NCBI GenBank assembly: GCA_036513515.1
Contig: DATBYW010000240.1
Span: forward strand, 1 to 21,780
Direction: 5' to 3'
Length of the DNA: 21,780 bases
From: Nephthysia sp036513515
GTDB taxonomy: Bacteria > Chloroflexota > Dormibacteria > Dormibacterales > Dormibacteraceae
Position numbers and translations under genes: made by a program. Within the stretch, counting starts at the first letter, position 1, and the number at the start of each line of letters is the position of its first letter. The notes under the pieces are model-generated. The model was not told the DNA's origin and did no database searches. It was given only the letters and a program-made list of their open reading frames with translations. Shown here in pieces: positions 14,395 through 21,442 of the stretch.

Positions 14395-15789
14395 TCAAAA
14401 GGAAATGACCAGGCCGGAGAGCGACTCGTCCGCCTGTTCGGTCGTGGGCTCGCCGGCCGGCCCGAGCCGGACGAGGTTGAACATCAGGTAGCCTTCGATC
14501 GTCGCGAGCACTCCGTAGAGGAGTGTGAACGCCGCCAGAGAGATGACCACGTAACCGGGCCCGACCGTGCGCGAAACGCCCTGTGCGGTCTTCAAGAGGC
14601 TGAAGACGACCCAGGGCTGGCGGCCCATCTCAGTGAAGATCCATCCCATCCAGTTGGCGAGGAAAGGGACGAAGACGGCCACGATCGCAACGCGATGAAA
14701 CCAGAACGCAGTCTCGAACCGACGCCTGTAGACCAGCCAGAGTCCCGCCGCAACGAAAGCCACGAGCAGAAAGCCGGCGCCCGCCATCAGCCGGAAGGAC
14801 CAGTAGGTGATCGGCACGATGGGGGTGTAGTCACCCGGACCATACTGCCGTTGGTATCGGGCCTGGATGTCGTTGATACCCTGGACCTCCCCGTTCCAGG
14901 TGTTGGTCGCGAGCACGCTCAGCAGATGAGGCACCGTGACGTCAACGAGCAGGTGCTTGCCGTCCGGAGTGCCGATCGCGAAGAGCGAGAACTCGGCGCC
15001 TTTCTCGTCGTGGTACAGCGCCTCCGCCGCGGCCATCTTCATGGGCTGCACGCGAGTCATGACCTGGGCCTGGGTGTGGCCGCTGAATGCGACCAGCAGA
15101 CTCGCCACCAGCGACCAGACCAGGGCGATCTGCGCTGCTCGTGCAAAGAGGGTGACCTCATTGCGCCGCAGCAGGTGGTAACCGCTCACCGCCAGCACGA
15201 AAAGGCCCGCCGTCAAGTAGGAGCCGAACAGGGTGTGCGGGAAGGTGACGAGCAGCACCGGGTTGAGGAGCAAGGCCAAGAAGTCGCGCATCTCGGCTCG
15301 GTGCTGCCCCTGGCTGATCGCGAAGCCGACAGGGTTCTGCATCCAGGAGTTGGCGGCCAGGATCCAGAACGCAGACAGGGTGCTTCCTGCTGCGACCACC
15401 CAGATGGTGGCTGCTCGCAGTTTCTCCGGCAGCCTGCCCTCGCCGAATATCCACAGACCGAGAAAGGTCGACTCCAGGAAGAAGGCGAGGAGGCCCTCGA
15501 TGGCCAGCGGAGCTCCGAAGACGTCCCCGACGAAACGCGAGTAGCCGGCCCAGTTCATGCCGAACTGGAACTCCTGGACTATCCCGGTGGCCACTCCCAG
15601 CACGAAGTTGACCAGGAACAGCCTGCCGAAGAAGCCCGCCATCCGTCGGTAGTCTTCGTTGCGACTGCGCAGATAAGCGGTCTGCATGATCGCCACCATT
15701 GGCGCCAACCCGATCGTGAGAGGGACGAAGATGAAGTGGTACAGCGTGGTTGCGCCGAACTGCCACCGGGCGAGAGTAAGAGCGTTCAT
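14395..15789 (-). CDS. cydA: Cytochrome bd oxidase subunit I
   Basis: 464 residues from the ATG at 15789; an in-frame ATG at 15810 would add seven residues. Haem ligands are visible at His18 (LYHFIFVPLT), His185 (FPHTLFGSY) and Met335. Glu98 and Glu106 match the proton-path glutamates, Lys251 and Glu256 (QPMKMAAAEALY) lie at the quinol site, and GRQPW is at 389-393. The Q loop is of the short type. With CydB it oxidises quinol and reduces oxygen to water at low oxygen. A GATAGGCT at 15832-15839 could be its -10. A reverse-oriented copy of the regulatory box lies about 80 nt further upstream. Confidence 0.97.
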   Translation of the reverse strand: MNALTLARWQFGATTLYHFIFVPLTIGLAPMVAIMQTAYLRSRNEDYRRMAGFFGRLFLVNFVLGVATGIVQEFQFGMNWAGYSRFVGDVFGAPLAIEGLLAFFLESTFLGLWIFGEGRLPEKLRAATIWVVAAGSTLSAFWILAANSWMQNPVGFAISQGQHRAEMRDFLALLLNPVLLVTFPHTLFGSYLTAGLFVLAVSGYHLLRRNEVTLFARAAQIALVWSLVASLLVAFSGHTQAQVMTRVQPMKMAAAEALYHDEKGAEFSLFAIGTPDGKHLLVDVTVPHLLSVLATNTWNGEVQGINDIQARYQRQYGPGDYTPIVPITYWSFRLMAGAGFLLVAFVAAGLWLVYRRRFETAFWFHRVAIVAVFVPFLANWMGWIFTEMGRQPWVVFSLLKTAQGVSRTVGPGYVVISLAAFTLLYGVLATIEGYLMFNLVRLGPAGEPTTEQADESLSGLVISF

Positions 15790-15911
15790 CGAAATGTTTC
15801 TTCGCAGCATGCAAGATGCAGCGACAATCGCAGCCTATCAGTTCCCACTGCACCGTTGCCGCCGACACTTCGGGCGGCACAGTGTTTGTTTTCTACGCAG
15901 CGAGCTACTCG

Positions 15912-15948
15912 TTTCTACTGAACGATTATTAGTGCCGGACCGTGGACC
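15912..15948 (+). promoter_or_regulatory. Reverse-oriented regulatory box upstream of cydA
   Basis: TTTCTACTGA (15912-15921) is a perfect first box, but the second heptamer is poor (ATTATTA) and the -10 position reads TGGACC. It points away from cydAB, towards the 3' end of the DUF2267 gene. It may act as a distal or repressing site for cydAB, or drive an antisense transcript. Confidence 0.45.
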
Positions 15949-15949
15949 T

Positions 15950-16774
15950 TCAACCTCTGGTGCCGCCAACCCCCACCCGATAGAACAACGCACGCATGTC
16001 CGCGGGGAGCTGGCTGGTGAGATCGTGCAGCTCCTTGCCCGACACAACCTCGCGCAGGGTGACAAGCACGGCCGCAACCGCATCCTCGGCATTCTGCCGG
16101 TCAAGCCGGGGCACGCGATGCTCAACGCGCCGGATGAACTCTCTGGCCGAGAAGCGCTCAGCCTCAGCCCCGGTGTGCTCCAGCCAGGGCCTCAGTTCGA
16201 TCGGAAGCTGGGCGGCTAGATCGTCTGCCTCGCCGCGGGTGATGCGGTCGGCGAGGGTGGCCAGGGTGGCCTGCGTCAACGTCTCCGTGGCCTCCCTGTC
16301 CAGTCCCGTTCGCTGTTGGACTCTGGACAGGAACTCTTCGTAGCTCACCTGCGCCTCAGAGCTCGCGGTCGTCGGAGGACCGGTCGACGCCGCCTCGGGC
16401 TCGGCCCAGAGTTCGTCGAATTCCGGATCGCCCCACGTCTCGGCGAGTATGTCGGCGAGCTCGCCGCGACTCACGGCCTCGCTCATCGTGCTCAGCACGG
16501 CCCGTGTATGAAGCCGAGCCGCCGGCTCGGCGACCCGCTCACGGTCTCCCACCAGCCGGACGAACTCACCGGCGCGGTAAGGGCGGCCGTGCCCCGGCAC
16601 GTTCTCCAGTGTGGGCTTCAGCTCACGCGGCAGCTCGCTCGCCAGGTCCCTGGCCTCCTTCTCACTCAGCCGCTCGCCGAGCGCTGAGAGGACCGATTGA
16701 ATGGCCACCTCGGCATGGTCCCGGTCGAGGCCGGTCTTCTGCCGGACACGTTCGACAAAGGTGTCGTAGTCCAT
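15950..16774 (-). CDS. Tandem DUF2267 protein
   Basis: 274 residues made of two DUF2267 repeats. The first (about 1-120) opens MDYDTFVERVRQKTGLDRDHAEVAIQSVLSALGERLSEKEARDLASELP; the second (about 143-268) opens VSYEEFLSRVQQRTGLDREATETLTQATLATLADRITRGEADDLAAQLP. They are joined by a Pro/Ser/Thr-rich linker. DUF2267 proteins are alpha-helical, of unknown biochemical role, and in Actinobacteria often sit with USP and BON genes in hypoxia or stress loci. The ATG at 16774 starts exactly at the domain; the open frame continues to 16885 but that part is not conserved. A weaker composite promoter ends 13 nt upstream, so the mRNA may be nearly leaderless. Confidence 0.88.
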   Translation of the reverse strand: MDYDTFVERVRQKTGLDRDHAEVAIQSVLSALGERLSEKEARDLASELPRELKPTLENVPGHGRPYRAGEFVRLVGDRERVAEPAARLHTRAVLSTMSEAVSRGELADILAETWGDPEFDELWAEPEAASTGPPTTASSEAQVSYEEFLSRVQQRTGLDREATETLTQATLATLADRITRGEADDLAAQLPIELRPWLEHTGAEAERFSAREFIRRVEHRVPRLDRQNAEDAVAAVLVTLREVVSGKELHDLTSQLPADMRALFYRVGVGGTRG

Positions 16775-16787
16775 CTCTCTGGGTCGA

Positions 16788-16824
16788 AAGTTACGACGAC
16801 AGATGCGTAACAGAGGCGTAGAAC
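16788..16824 (-). promoter_or_regulatory. Variant composite promoter (site 8) for DUF2267
   Basis: Minus strand: TCTACGC, 4 nt, GTTACGC, 11 nt, TAACTT. Spacing equals the other sites exactly. Both heptamers carry the same change, TACGC in place of TACTG. The -10-like TAACTT ends 13 nt before the ATG. Confidence 0.55.
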
Positions 16825-16928
16825 TGGCCGCCCGGCTCCGTGGACAAGTAGGCTCGGCCGCGTTGATGAGCTCTTCGTGCAGCATCCCGCCCCGGCCGCG
16901 AGCGCGAGCGGCGTGCCCGGCGCTGGGC

Positions 16929-17024
16929 TCAGGGGGTCACGGTTAGGAAGTTCTCGACCCGGGCGATGCCCGGCGCGGCGGCAGCCGCGGCTCGCGCCGC
17001 GGACGCCTCGTGAATCGAGTGCAC
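16929..17024 (-). pseudogene. BON-domain remnant
   Basis: The minus-strand frame VHSIHEASAARAAAAAAPGIARVENFLTVTP, followed by TGA (16929-16931), matches the last helix and strand of a BON domain (compare GVRRVENRLRV in the gene at 3612). Only about 31 residues are left. Upstream, the frame enters the 3' end of the response-regulator gene (stop 17051-17053). It is a fragment without a credible start. Confidence 0.55.
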
Positions 17025-17050
17025 GCAGGGCGCACGGGACCCCCGGGCGG

Positions 17051-17764
17051 TCAGGCTGATGCGAAAGCCAAGCAGTAGCCCTGTCCATGCTGACTCAGGA
17101 GTTGGCAGGGCAGCTTCAGCGGCTCTAGTTTTAATCTCAGCCGGTGAACATAAGTGCGAATCTGTTCCGCGGCGTGATCACCGGCCCGCCAGCCCAGAAG
17201 GAGGATTTCCTGGGCGGTTATGAAGCGGTTGGGATGGCTGAACAGGATCGAAAACAGATCCCACTCCTGGCGCGTCAAGAACACCTCCGAACCGCCGAAA
17301 GCCAGCTGACGCCTGCCCCCGTCCAGCGTCATGCCCCAGACCTCCGCCTTCAATGCCGCAGGCACGACGGAGTTGGCGGGCCTCCTGAGCGCGGCTCGAA
17401 TGGAGCCCACCAGCGCACCTGGTACGAAAGGCTTCGACAGCCAGTGATCCGCGCCGGCCTCCAGGTCGAGCTGGGCGCTGTCGCTGCCCGGGTCGATAAT
17501 TACCAGAGGGGCCTCTGATCGCAGGCGCAGCTCGCCCATGACCGTGACGCGTCGAGCAACCTCCTCGGCGGAGACGCCCCAGACCAGCAGATCAAAGCTC
17601 TTGCGCTCCAGGGCGGCAAAAGCACGGTCCGGAGTCGCGACTGGCTCCACGCGTCCGCCGGCTTGCCGGATGCAGGCGGCGATCGCAACGCAGTAGGCCT
17701 CGTCAGCTTCGATCAGGAGGACCTGAAAACGGAAGCCCTGGAGGTCCGAGCCATGGTCGTTCAT
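17051..17764 (-). CDS. OmpR/PhoB-type regulator with degenerate receiver
   Basis: 237 residues: receiver-like domain (13-127) and winged-helix DNA-binding domain (140-235) with the family ending HGQGYCL. In the receiver, the position of the phospho-acceptor Asp holds Gly63 (FDLLVWGVS), the acidic pocket is reduced to Glu19/Asp21, and the switch Ser/Thr is Asp91, while Lys111 (SKPF) remains. It therefore probably works without phosphorylation, or by ligand or partner binding. The ATG at 17764 has GGAG 8 nt upstream; an open frame continues to 17899 without conserved residues. No kinase gene is adjacent. OmpR/PhoB proteins bind direct repeats of about 11 bp, exactly the geometry of the composite promoters in this window, so it is the local candidate for controlling them (inference). 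It lies between BON and LuxR remnants. Confidence 0.88.
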   Translation of the reverse strand: MNDHGSDLQGFRFQVLLIEADEAYCVAIAACIRQAGGRVEPVATPDRAFAALERKSFDLLVWGVSAEEVARRVTVMGELRLRSEAPLVIIDPGSDSAQLDLEAGADHWLSKPFVPGALVGSIRAALRRPANSVVPAALKAEVWGMTLDGGRRQLAFGGSEVFLTRQEWDLFSILFSHPNRFITAQEILLLGWRAGDHAAEQIRTYVHRLRLKLEPLKLPCQLLSQHGQGYCLAFASA

Positions 17765-17895
17765 CGACCGAACTCCAGCGCTCGGGCGGCTGCTCCGAAC
17801 GGTATCACTGAACATCTCCAAGGCCTTGAGACGCGAGCGTCTACATGGTATTCCGCGCTGGACGAGTTTCGGCCCAGGAAACCACCCTTGAACTT

Positions 17896-18130
17896 TCACT
17901 GATCAGGGTGCCGGCCCGCCGCGCCTCTAAGGTCGCCGTCTGGCTGCAGTTGCCTGGCGACATGCCGGCGGATGGTGAGGTCGAGCTTGTGAAGATCTGG
18001 CTCAGGTGGAACTCGATGGTCTTCGTGCTCAGCATGAGCTGGGTGCGACCTCCCGGTTGCTCAGCCCGGACGCATGCAGGGAGGCCAGGTCCGCGCGCCT
18101 ACCGACAAAATGGCGCTCGCACGTCGGCAT
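17896..18130 (-). pseudogene. LuxR-type regulator, C-terminal remnant
   Basis: Three minus-strand frames together spell a LuxR helix-turn-helix: ADLASLHASGLSNREVAP, then QLMLSTKTIEFHLSQIF, then LHKLDLTIRRHVARQLQPDGD and a stop at 17896-17898. Two frameshifts separate them. The bases between 18130 and the GNAT stop at 18234 show nothing recognisable, so the N-terminal sensor part is lost. It is a dead regulator gene just upstream of the OmpR-type gene. Confidence 0.75.
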
Positions 18131-18233
18131 GGAACTCAGCCATGACAAATGGGCTATGTGGATCCTGAGACTGCGCGGCGCGAGGCCGACGATCGGCTCC
18201 ATTGCGGCCTCACAGCTCAGATCCCTCCTCGGC

Positions 18234-19073
18234 TCAGAAGTCATCCGTCCGCCATATCACCGCCTCCGGGGATTCCAGGGAGGACAGGTCTGGACCGGGG
18301 CGCAGGGATAGCGCCATCTTGAACTCGGTTCTCGGCTGCTCGAGCGCAAGCCCTGTGGAAAGCGCACGCGGCAGCCGCCACCGCCACCTGCCCGGGACGA
18401 CACCGCGCTCTCGAAGTCTCGGAAGGCACTCACCGACCGCCTCGTCGACGACGCCACCTTCCTCTCTCCCCCGCAGCCAGCAGTAGCCCTCGGTCTGCTC
18501 GAACCGAAACAGTCGCCAGCCCTCCGCCGGCAGCCATGCGTCCCGGGCCTTCCAGTACCACTCGTCGCGCACGAAGGTCCCCGGCCGTTCGCCGTGCTCC
18601 CGGGAGTAACGCCGTCTGTCCTCGATCGTGAGTGCGGCGGCCTCGTACCACCCGGACCCGTTGCCGGGTCTCAGGATCGCGTCGGGAGTCTGTACTGTCT
18701 TGAATCCAAAATGTTCATATAGGCTGGGGATGTGGGTGCCCAGCAACGCCACCTCGAATCCCTGGTCTAGACATTCCTGCAGGCAGGCCTCTATCAGACT
18801 CCGTGCCAGCCCTCGCCCGCGATGAGAACTCGAGACCGCAACGTTGGCCAGGGCCGCGCAAGGCACCGCCTCCTTGACCAGCCGAATGTTGCGGGCGTAG
18901 ACGCGTACATGGGCCACCGGCTCACCATTCAGCTCCTGCACCAGAGCGAAGGAACCGGGAGCTGGATCAGCCAGCCAGCGGCGCAGAAAATAATCCGGCT
19001 CGGTCCCGAACTGGCGGGCGCAGAAGCTTGCCAGCTCGCCGAGCTCCTCCGGCCTCACCCGCCTTGGCCTCAA
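18234..19073 (-). CDS. GNAT-family N-acetyltransferase
   Basis: 279 residues. The N-terminal half (about 1-150) is a GNAT domain with the acetyl-CoA loop VAVSSSHRGRGLARSLIEACL (about 77-98) and the later strand-helix ALLGTHIPSLYEHFGFKTV. The C-terminal half (WYWKARDAWLPAEGWRLFRFE...) resembles the second domain of Eis-like, two-domain acetyltransferases. The acceptor is unknown; a sugar or antibiotic-like amine is possible. The start is TTG at 19073, overlapping the glycosyltransferase stop (TTGA); a GTG 15 nt later is an alternative. The overlap shows translational coupling, so it probably modifies the product of the same pathway. Confidence 0.85.
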   Translation of the reverse strand: MRPRRVRPEELGELASFCARQFGTEPDYFLRRWLADPAPGSFALVQELNGEPVAHVRVYARNIRLVKEAVPCAALANVAVSSSHRGRGLARSLIEACLQECLDQGFEVALLGTHIPSLYEHFGFKTVQTPDAILRPGNGSGWYEAAALTIEDRRRYSREHGERPGTFVRDEWYWKARDAWLPAEGWRLFRFEQTEGYCWLRGREEGGVVDEAVGECLPRLRERGVVPGRWRWRLPRALSTGLALEQPRTEFKMALSLRPGPDLSSLESPEAVIWRTDDF

Positions 19074-20167
19074 CGGACCCCGCCCAGTTCGATGCCGGCG
19101 GCCAGTCGAAGGTAGACCACTTCCACGCGCTTAGCCATCCTCTCGAGTGAGAACCGATTCCGGGCACGAAGCCGGCCCTGGCTACCCATCTGGCGACGTT
19201 CTGAGGGATGTCGCCACATCCAGGCCAGGTGCTCAGCCAAGCCGCAGTCATCGCCCGGCTCGGCGAGGAGGCCGGTGACACCATGCTGAACCTCCAGGGG
19301 CACGGCCCCCGCCCGGGTAGCCACCACGGGCAAACCGTGGCTCATCGCCTCCAGCACCACTAGCGGCATGCCTTCGTTCCGGGAGGAAAGGCAGAGCACG
19401 TCGACGGCTGAGAAGAACTCCGCCACATTGTCAACCGGCTTGCCGACGAAAGTCACAGAGGGCAGCTGCAGCAACTTGACCGCCACCCGAACCTCTTCTT
19501 CCAACTCGCCGCCGCCACACATTGCCAGCTGCGCCGGGACACCCCCACGCCGCAGCCGGGCGAAGGCGCGCAGGAGGGTTAGTGGGTCCTTGTCGCGAGT
19601 GAACCTGGCCAGGAAGCCGATTCGGAGCGACTCCGAAAAGACAGGGAGAGGGACCGAGCTCTCGGGGAATGGGACGGCATTGGCCAGGAATTCGACCCGC
19701 GAGGGGTGCACTCCCTGGGCGATGATGGCGAGGCGAATCTGGGGCGAGGCCGCGAAATGATGTTTGGCGGCCCGCAGAGGCCATGCCAGCAGGCGCCGGT
19801 CGCTCTCGGTCTGCCAGGTCCCATTGCTGTGGTGAGATAGGACGAGCGGAATCTGGTGGCGCTCCGCCACCGCAGCTCCGGCAAGAGCGCTCGCGTACAG
19901 GTGCGCATGCACAATGGTCGGCCGGAACCGCTCTGCCGCGGTCAGCGCTGACTCCTCTAAGGCCCGGTCTCGCCGGCGTGAGACGGGTTCCGGACGGAGT
20001 GGCATCGCCCTGACGCCGGGGGCGACAGCTAGCTGCGCCGTCCCGGTGAATGCCAGCGCAACCTCGTGGCCGGCTTGGACCAGGCAGGAGGCGAGCAGCG
20101 CCGTATGCCGCTGTGCACCGCCGATGCCCAGGTGGTCAATCAGGAGAAGGACCCGTTGCCGAGCCAT
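19070..20167 (-). CDS. GT4-family glycosyltransferase
   Basis: 365 residues from the ATG at 20167 (MARQRVLLLIDHLGIGGAQRHTALLASCLVQAGHEV), the standard GT-B N-terminus with its glycine-rich loop. Further landmarks are HAHLYASALAG, the hinge into the second domain at SLRIGFLARFTRDKDPLTLLRAF, and the nucleotide-sugar signature EGMPLVVLE (Glu-x7-Glu) followed by AMSHGLPVVAT. GT4 enzymes move a sugar from a nucleotide donor with retention. The open frame extends to 20488 but that part is not conserved and overlaps the amidohydrolase gene. It follows the amidohydrolase by 32 nt and overlaps GNAT by 4 nt, so it is the middle gene of a three-gene operon, perhaps making or tailoring a glycosylated molecule. 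Confidence 0.92.
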   Translation of the reverse strand: MARQRVLLLIDHLGIGGAQRHTALLASCLVQAGHEVALAFTGTAQLAVAPGVRAMPLRPEPVSRRRDRALEESALTAAERFRPTIVHAHLYASALAGAAVAERHQIPLVLSHHSNGTWQTESDRRLLAWPLRAAKHHFAASPQIRLAIIAQGVHPSRVEFLANAVPFPESSVPLPVFSESLRIGFLARFTRDKDPLTLLRAFARLRRGGVPAQLAMCGGGELEEEVRVAVKLLQLPSVTFVGKPVDNVAEFFSAVDVLCLSSRNEGMPLVVLEAMSHGLPVVATRAGAVPLEVQHGVTGLLAEPGDDCGLAEHLAWMWRHPSERRQMGSQGRLRARNRFSLERMAKRVEVVYLRLAAGIELGGVR

Positions 20168-20199
20168 TGGGTCCTGCCACGGCTCGATATCACAGTTGG

Positions 20200-21258
20200 T
20201 CAAGATCTGTGGATCTGGCGCTGCCTGTGGGTGCTGGGGATATTCCGAGGTCGCCTTGTGTTGCTGGTCTGCGGTGCGATGGCCGCCCGCCTGAGTTCCT
20301 GGGGCGCACCACGCGTGGCTTTGTCCCAATGGGTGAGCACGTTCTCCCGAAACACGTTCGTCCGCAGCTGGGCTCTCTGCTCGCTTCCCTCGCCTCCACC
20401 CTGACGGCTCTGGTCCGCGGCCGCTTCGAAGGCAGCCAGGTGGGGCAGGAGGCTCTGCCGTAAGTACTCTTCCGGCTTGATTGGCCACCAGCAGTCGGAG
20501 CCATAGACCAGCTGGTCAGGCGGCAGCGAGTTGAGCGCCTTGAGCAGGCTGTCCACCCGCCAGTCGGGTGGCGCTCCAAAGGAGAAGTCCGCCTTCAGTT
20601 GCCAGGGGTCTTCCGGGTCGGGCTTGCGATGGAAGGATTCCATCATCAGTACGGCCAATTCCTCATCGACCCAAGGCCAGCCCAGATGGGCGAGCTGGCC
20701 ATGGAAACCCGGGATCCTGTGTATACCCTCGTATAGAGCTGGGCGGCAGTAGGAGCTGGATCTCTCGTCCATAAAAATGCCGGAGTGGAAGACAACGTAC
20801 ATACCCAAACCGGCAATTCCTTCGAGCAGAGGCACCATCTCTTCATCCTCCGCAGTCCAGCGGTCGGGAACCATCTTGACGCCGCGGATACCCAGCTCGT
20901 GGTAGCAGCGCTCGGCTTCCTCCTCCATCAGCCGCGCAGCCATCCGCCTGTCGCCACCGGCTATACCGGGATTTGGATTCAGGACCGCGAAGGCGATCAG
21001 ACGCTCTGGTGCCTGAGAGCAGAAGTGGGCGATGTAGTCGTTGTTCTGCCGGATGTTGTCGAGATGCTCGACTTGAAGTTCCCAACCCTGGGGGCGCAGC
21101 AGTGGAGCGAACATGAATGCCTTGTCGATGCCGCATCCGTCAAAGCAGGCAACCACGTCCTCCGGCGACCCATCGTACTCAGACCCGGAGGTATGCGTGT
21201 GGGCGTCCACCAACTGCAGTCTTTTACCGCTTGGGCCCAATGCATCTGTCATCGGCAC
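20200..21258 (-). CDS. Amidohydrolase-2 family metal-dependent hydrolase
   Basis: 352 residues. TIM-barrel amidohydrolase with DAHTHT (His20, His22), Lys128 (GVKMVPD), His158 (VVFHSG), His191 (LAHLGWP) and Asp255 (VYGSDCWWP), all in the expected order for the ACMSD/amidohydrolase-2 group, which hydrolyse or decarboxylate small carboxylates. The substrate is unknown. About 40 residues after NVFRENVLTHW are low-complexity and basic and lie outside the fold. The GTG at 21258 has AGGAG six nt upstream; the ATG at 21252 is less well spaced. A GGGGAG/CTCCCC hairpin (21270-21283) directly precedes the ribosome binding site. First gene of the operon with GT4 and GNAT, read from the promoter at 21333-21368. 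Confidence 0.88.
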   Translation of the reverse strand: MPMTDALGPSGKRLQLVDAHTHTSGSEYDGSPEDVVACFDGCGIDKAFMFAPLLRPQGWELQVEHLDNIRQNNDYIAHFCSQAPERLIAFAVLNPNPGIAGGDRRMAARLMEEEAERCYHELGIRGVKMVPDRWTAEDEEMVPLLEGIAGLGMYVVFHSGIFMDERSSSYCRPALYEGIHRIPGFHGQLAHLGWPWVDEELAVLMMESFHRKPDPEDPWQLKADFSFGAPPDWRVDSLLKALNSLPPDQLVYGSDCWWPIKPEEYLRQSLLPHLAAFEAAADQSRQGGGEGSEQRAQLRTNVFRENVLTHWDKATRGAPQELRRAAIAPQTSNTRRPRNIPSTHRQRQIHRS

Positions 21259-21332
21259 GGCTGTCTCCTGGGGAGCTCTCCCCTACAGTCTCTCAGCAGA
21301 GATAGGACCGGACGCGGTAATTGCCACAGACG

Positions 21333-21368
21333 AGCCTATAGCACGGGTCCGTGAACGGTCAGTAAAAT
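21333..21368 (-). promoter_or_regulatory. Composite direct-repeat promoter (site 7) for the amidohydrolase operon
   Basis: Minus strand: ATTTTACTGA (21368-21359) with TTTACTG, 4 nt, TTCACGG, 10 nt, TAGGCT (21338-21333). One base shorter between operator and -10 than the other sites. Leader to the GTG start about 68 nt. Confidence 0.65.
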
Positions 21369-21442
21369 CCGTGGGATGCGCAGTAACGCTGCAGCATCGA
21401 TATCTCAAGCAGCGAGGTGCGGTATTCCCATCCCTATGCTAG

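Noticed and set aside
14695..15921. Plus-strand open frame of 408 codons opposite cydA
   Set aside because: It is antisense to an unmistakable cydA with all haem ligands. Its translation is low-complexity and rich in Gln, Glu, Arg and His, as expected of a shadow frame in GC-rich DNA.
17893..17906. TTTCACTGATC, similar to the regulatory box
   Set aside because: It lacks one base of the box, has no second heptamer at 11 bp and no -10 in either direction, and coincides with the stop of the LuxR remnant.
4435..21368. Recurring box considered as CRISPR-type or mobile repeat
   Set aside because: Copies are kilobases apart, lie at promoter positions in gene-facing orientation, and only the boxes and spacing (not the bases between) are conserved, which fits regulatory sites rather than transposed DNA.
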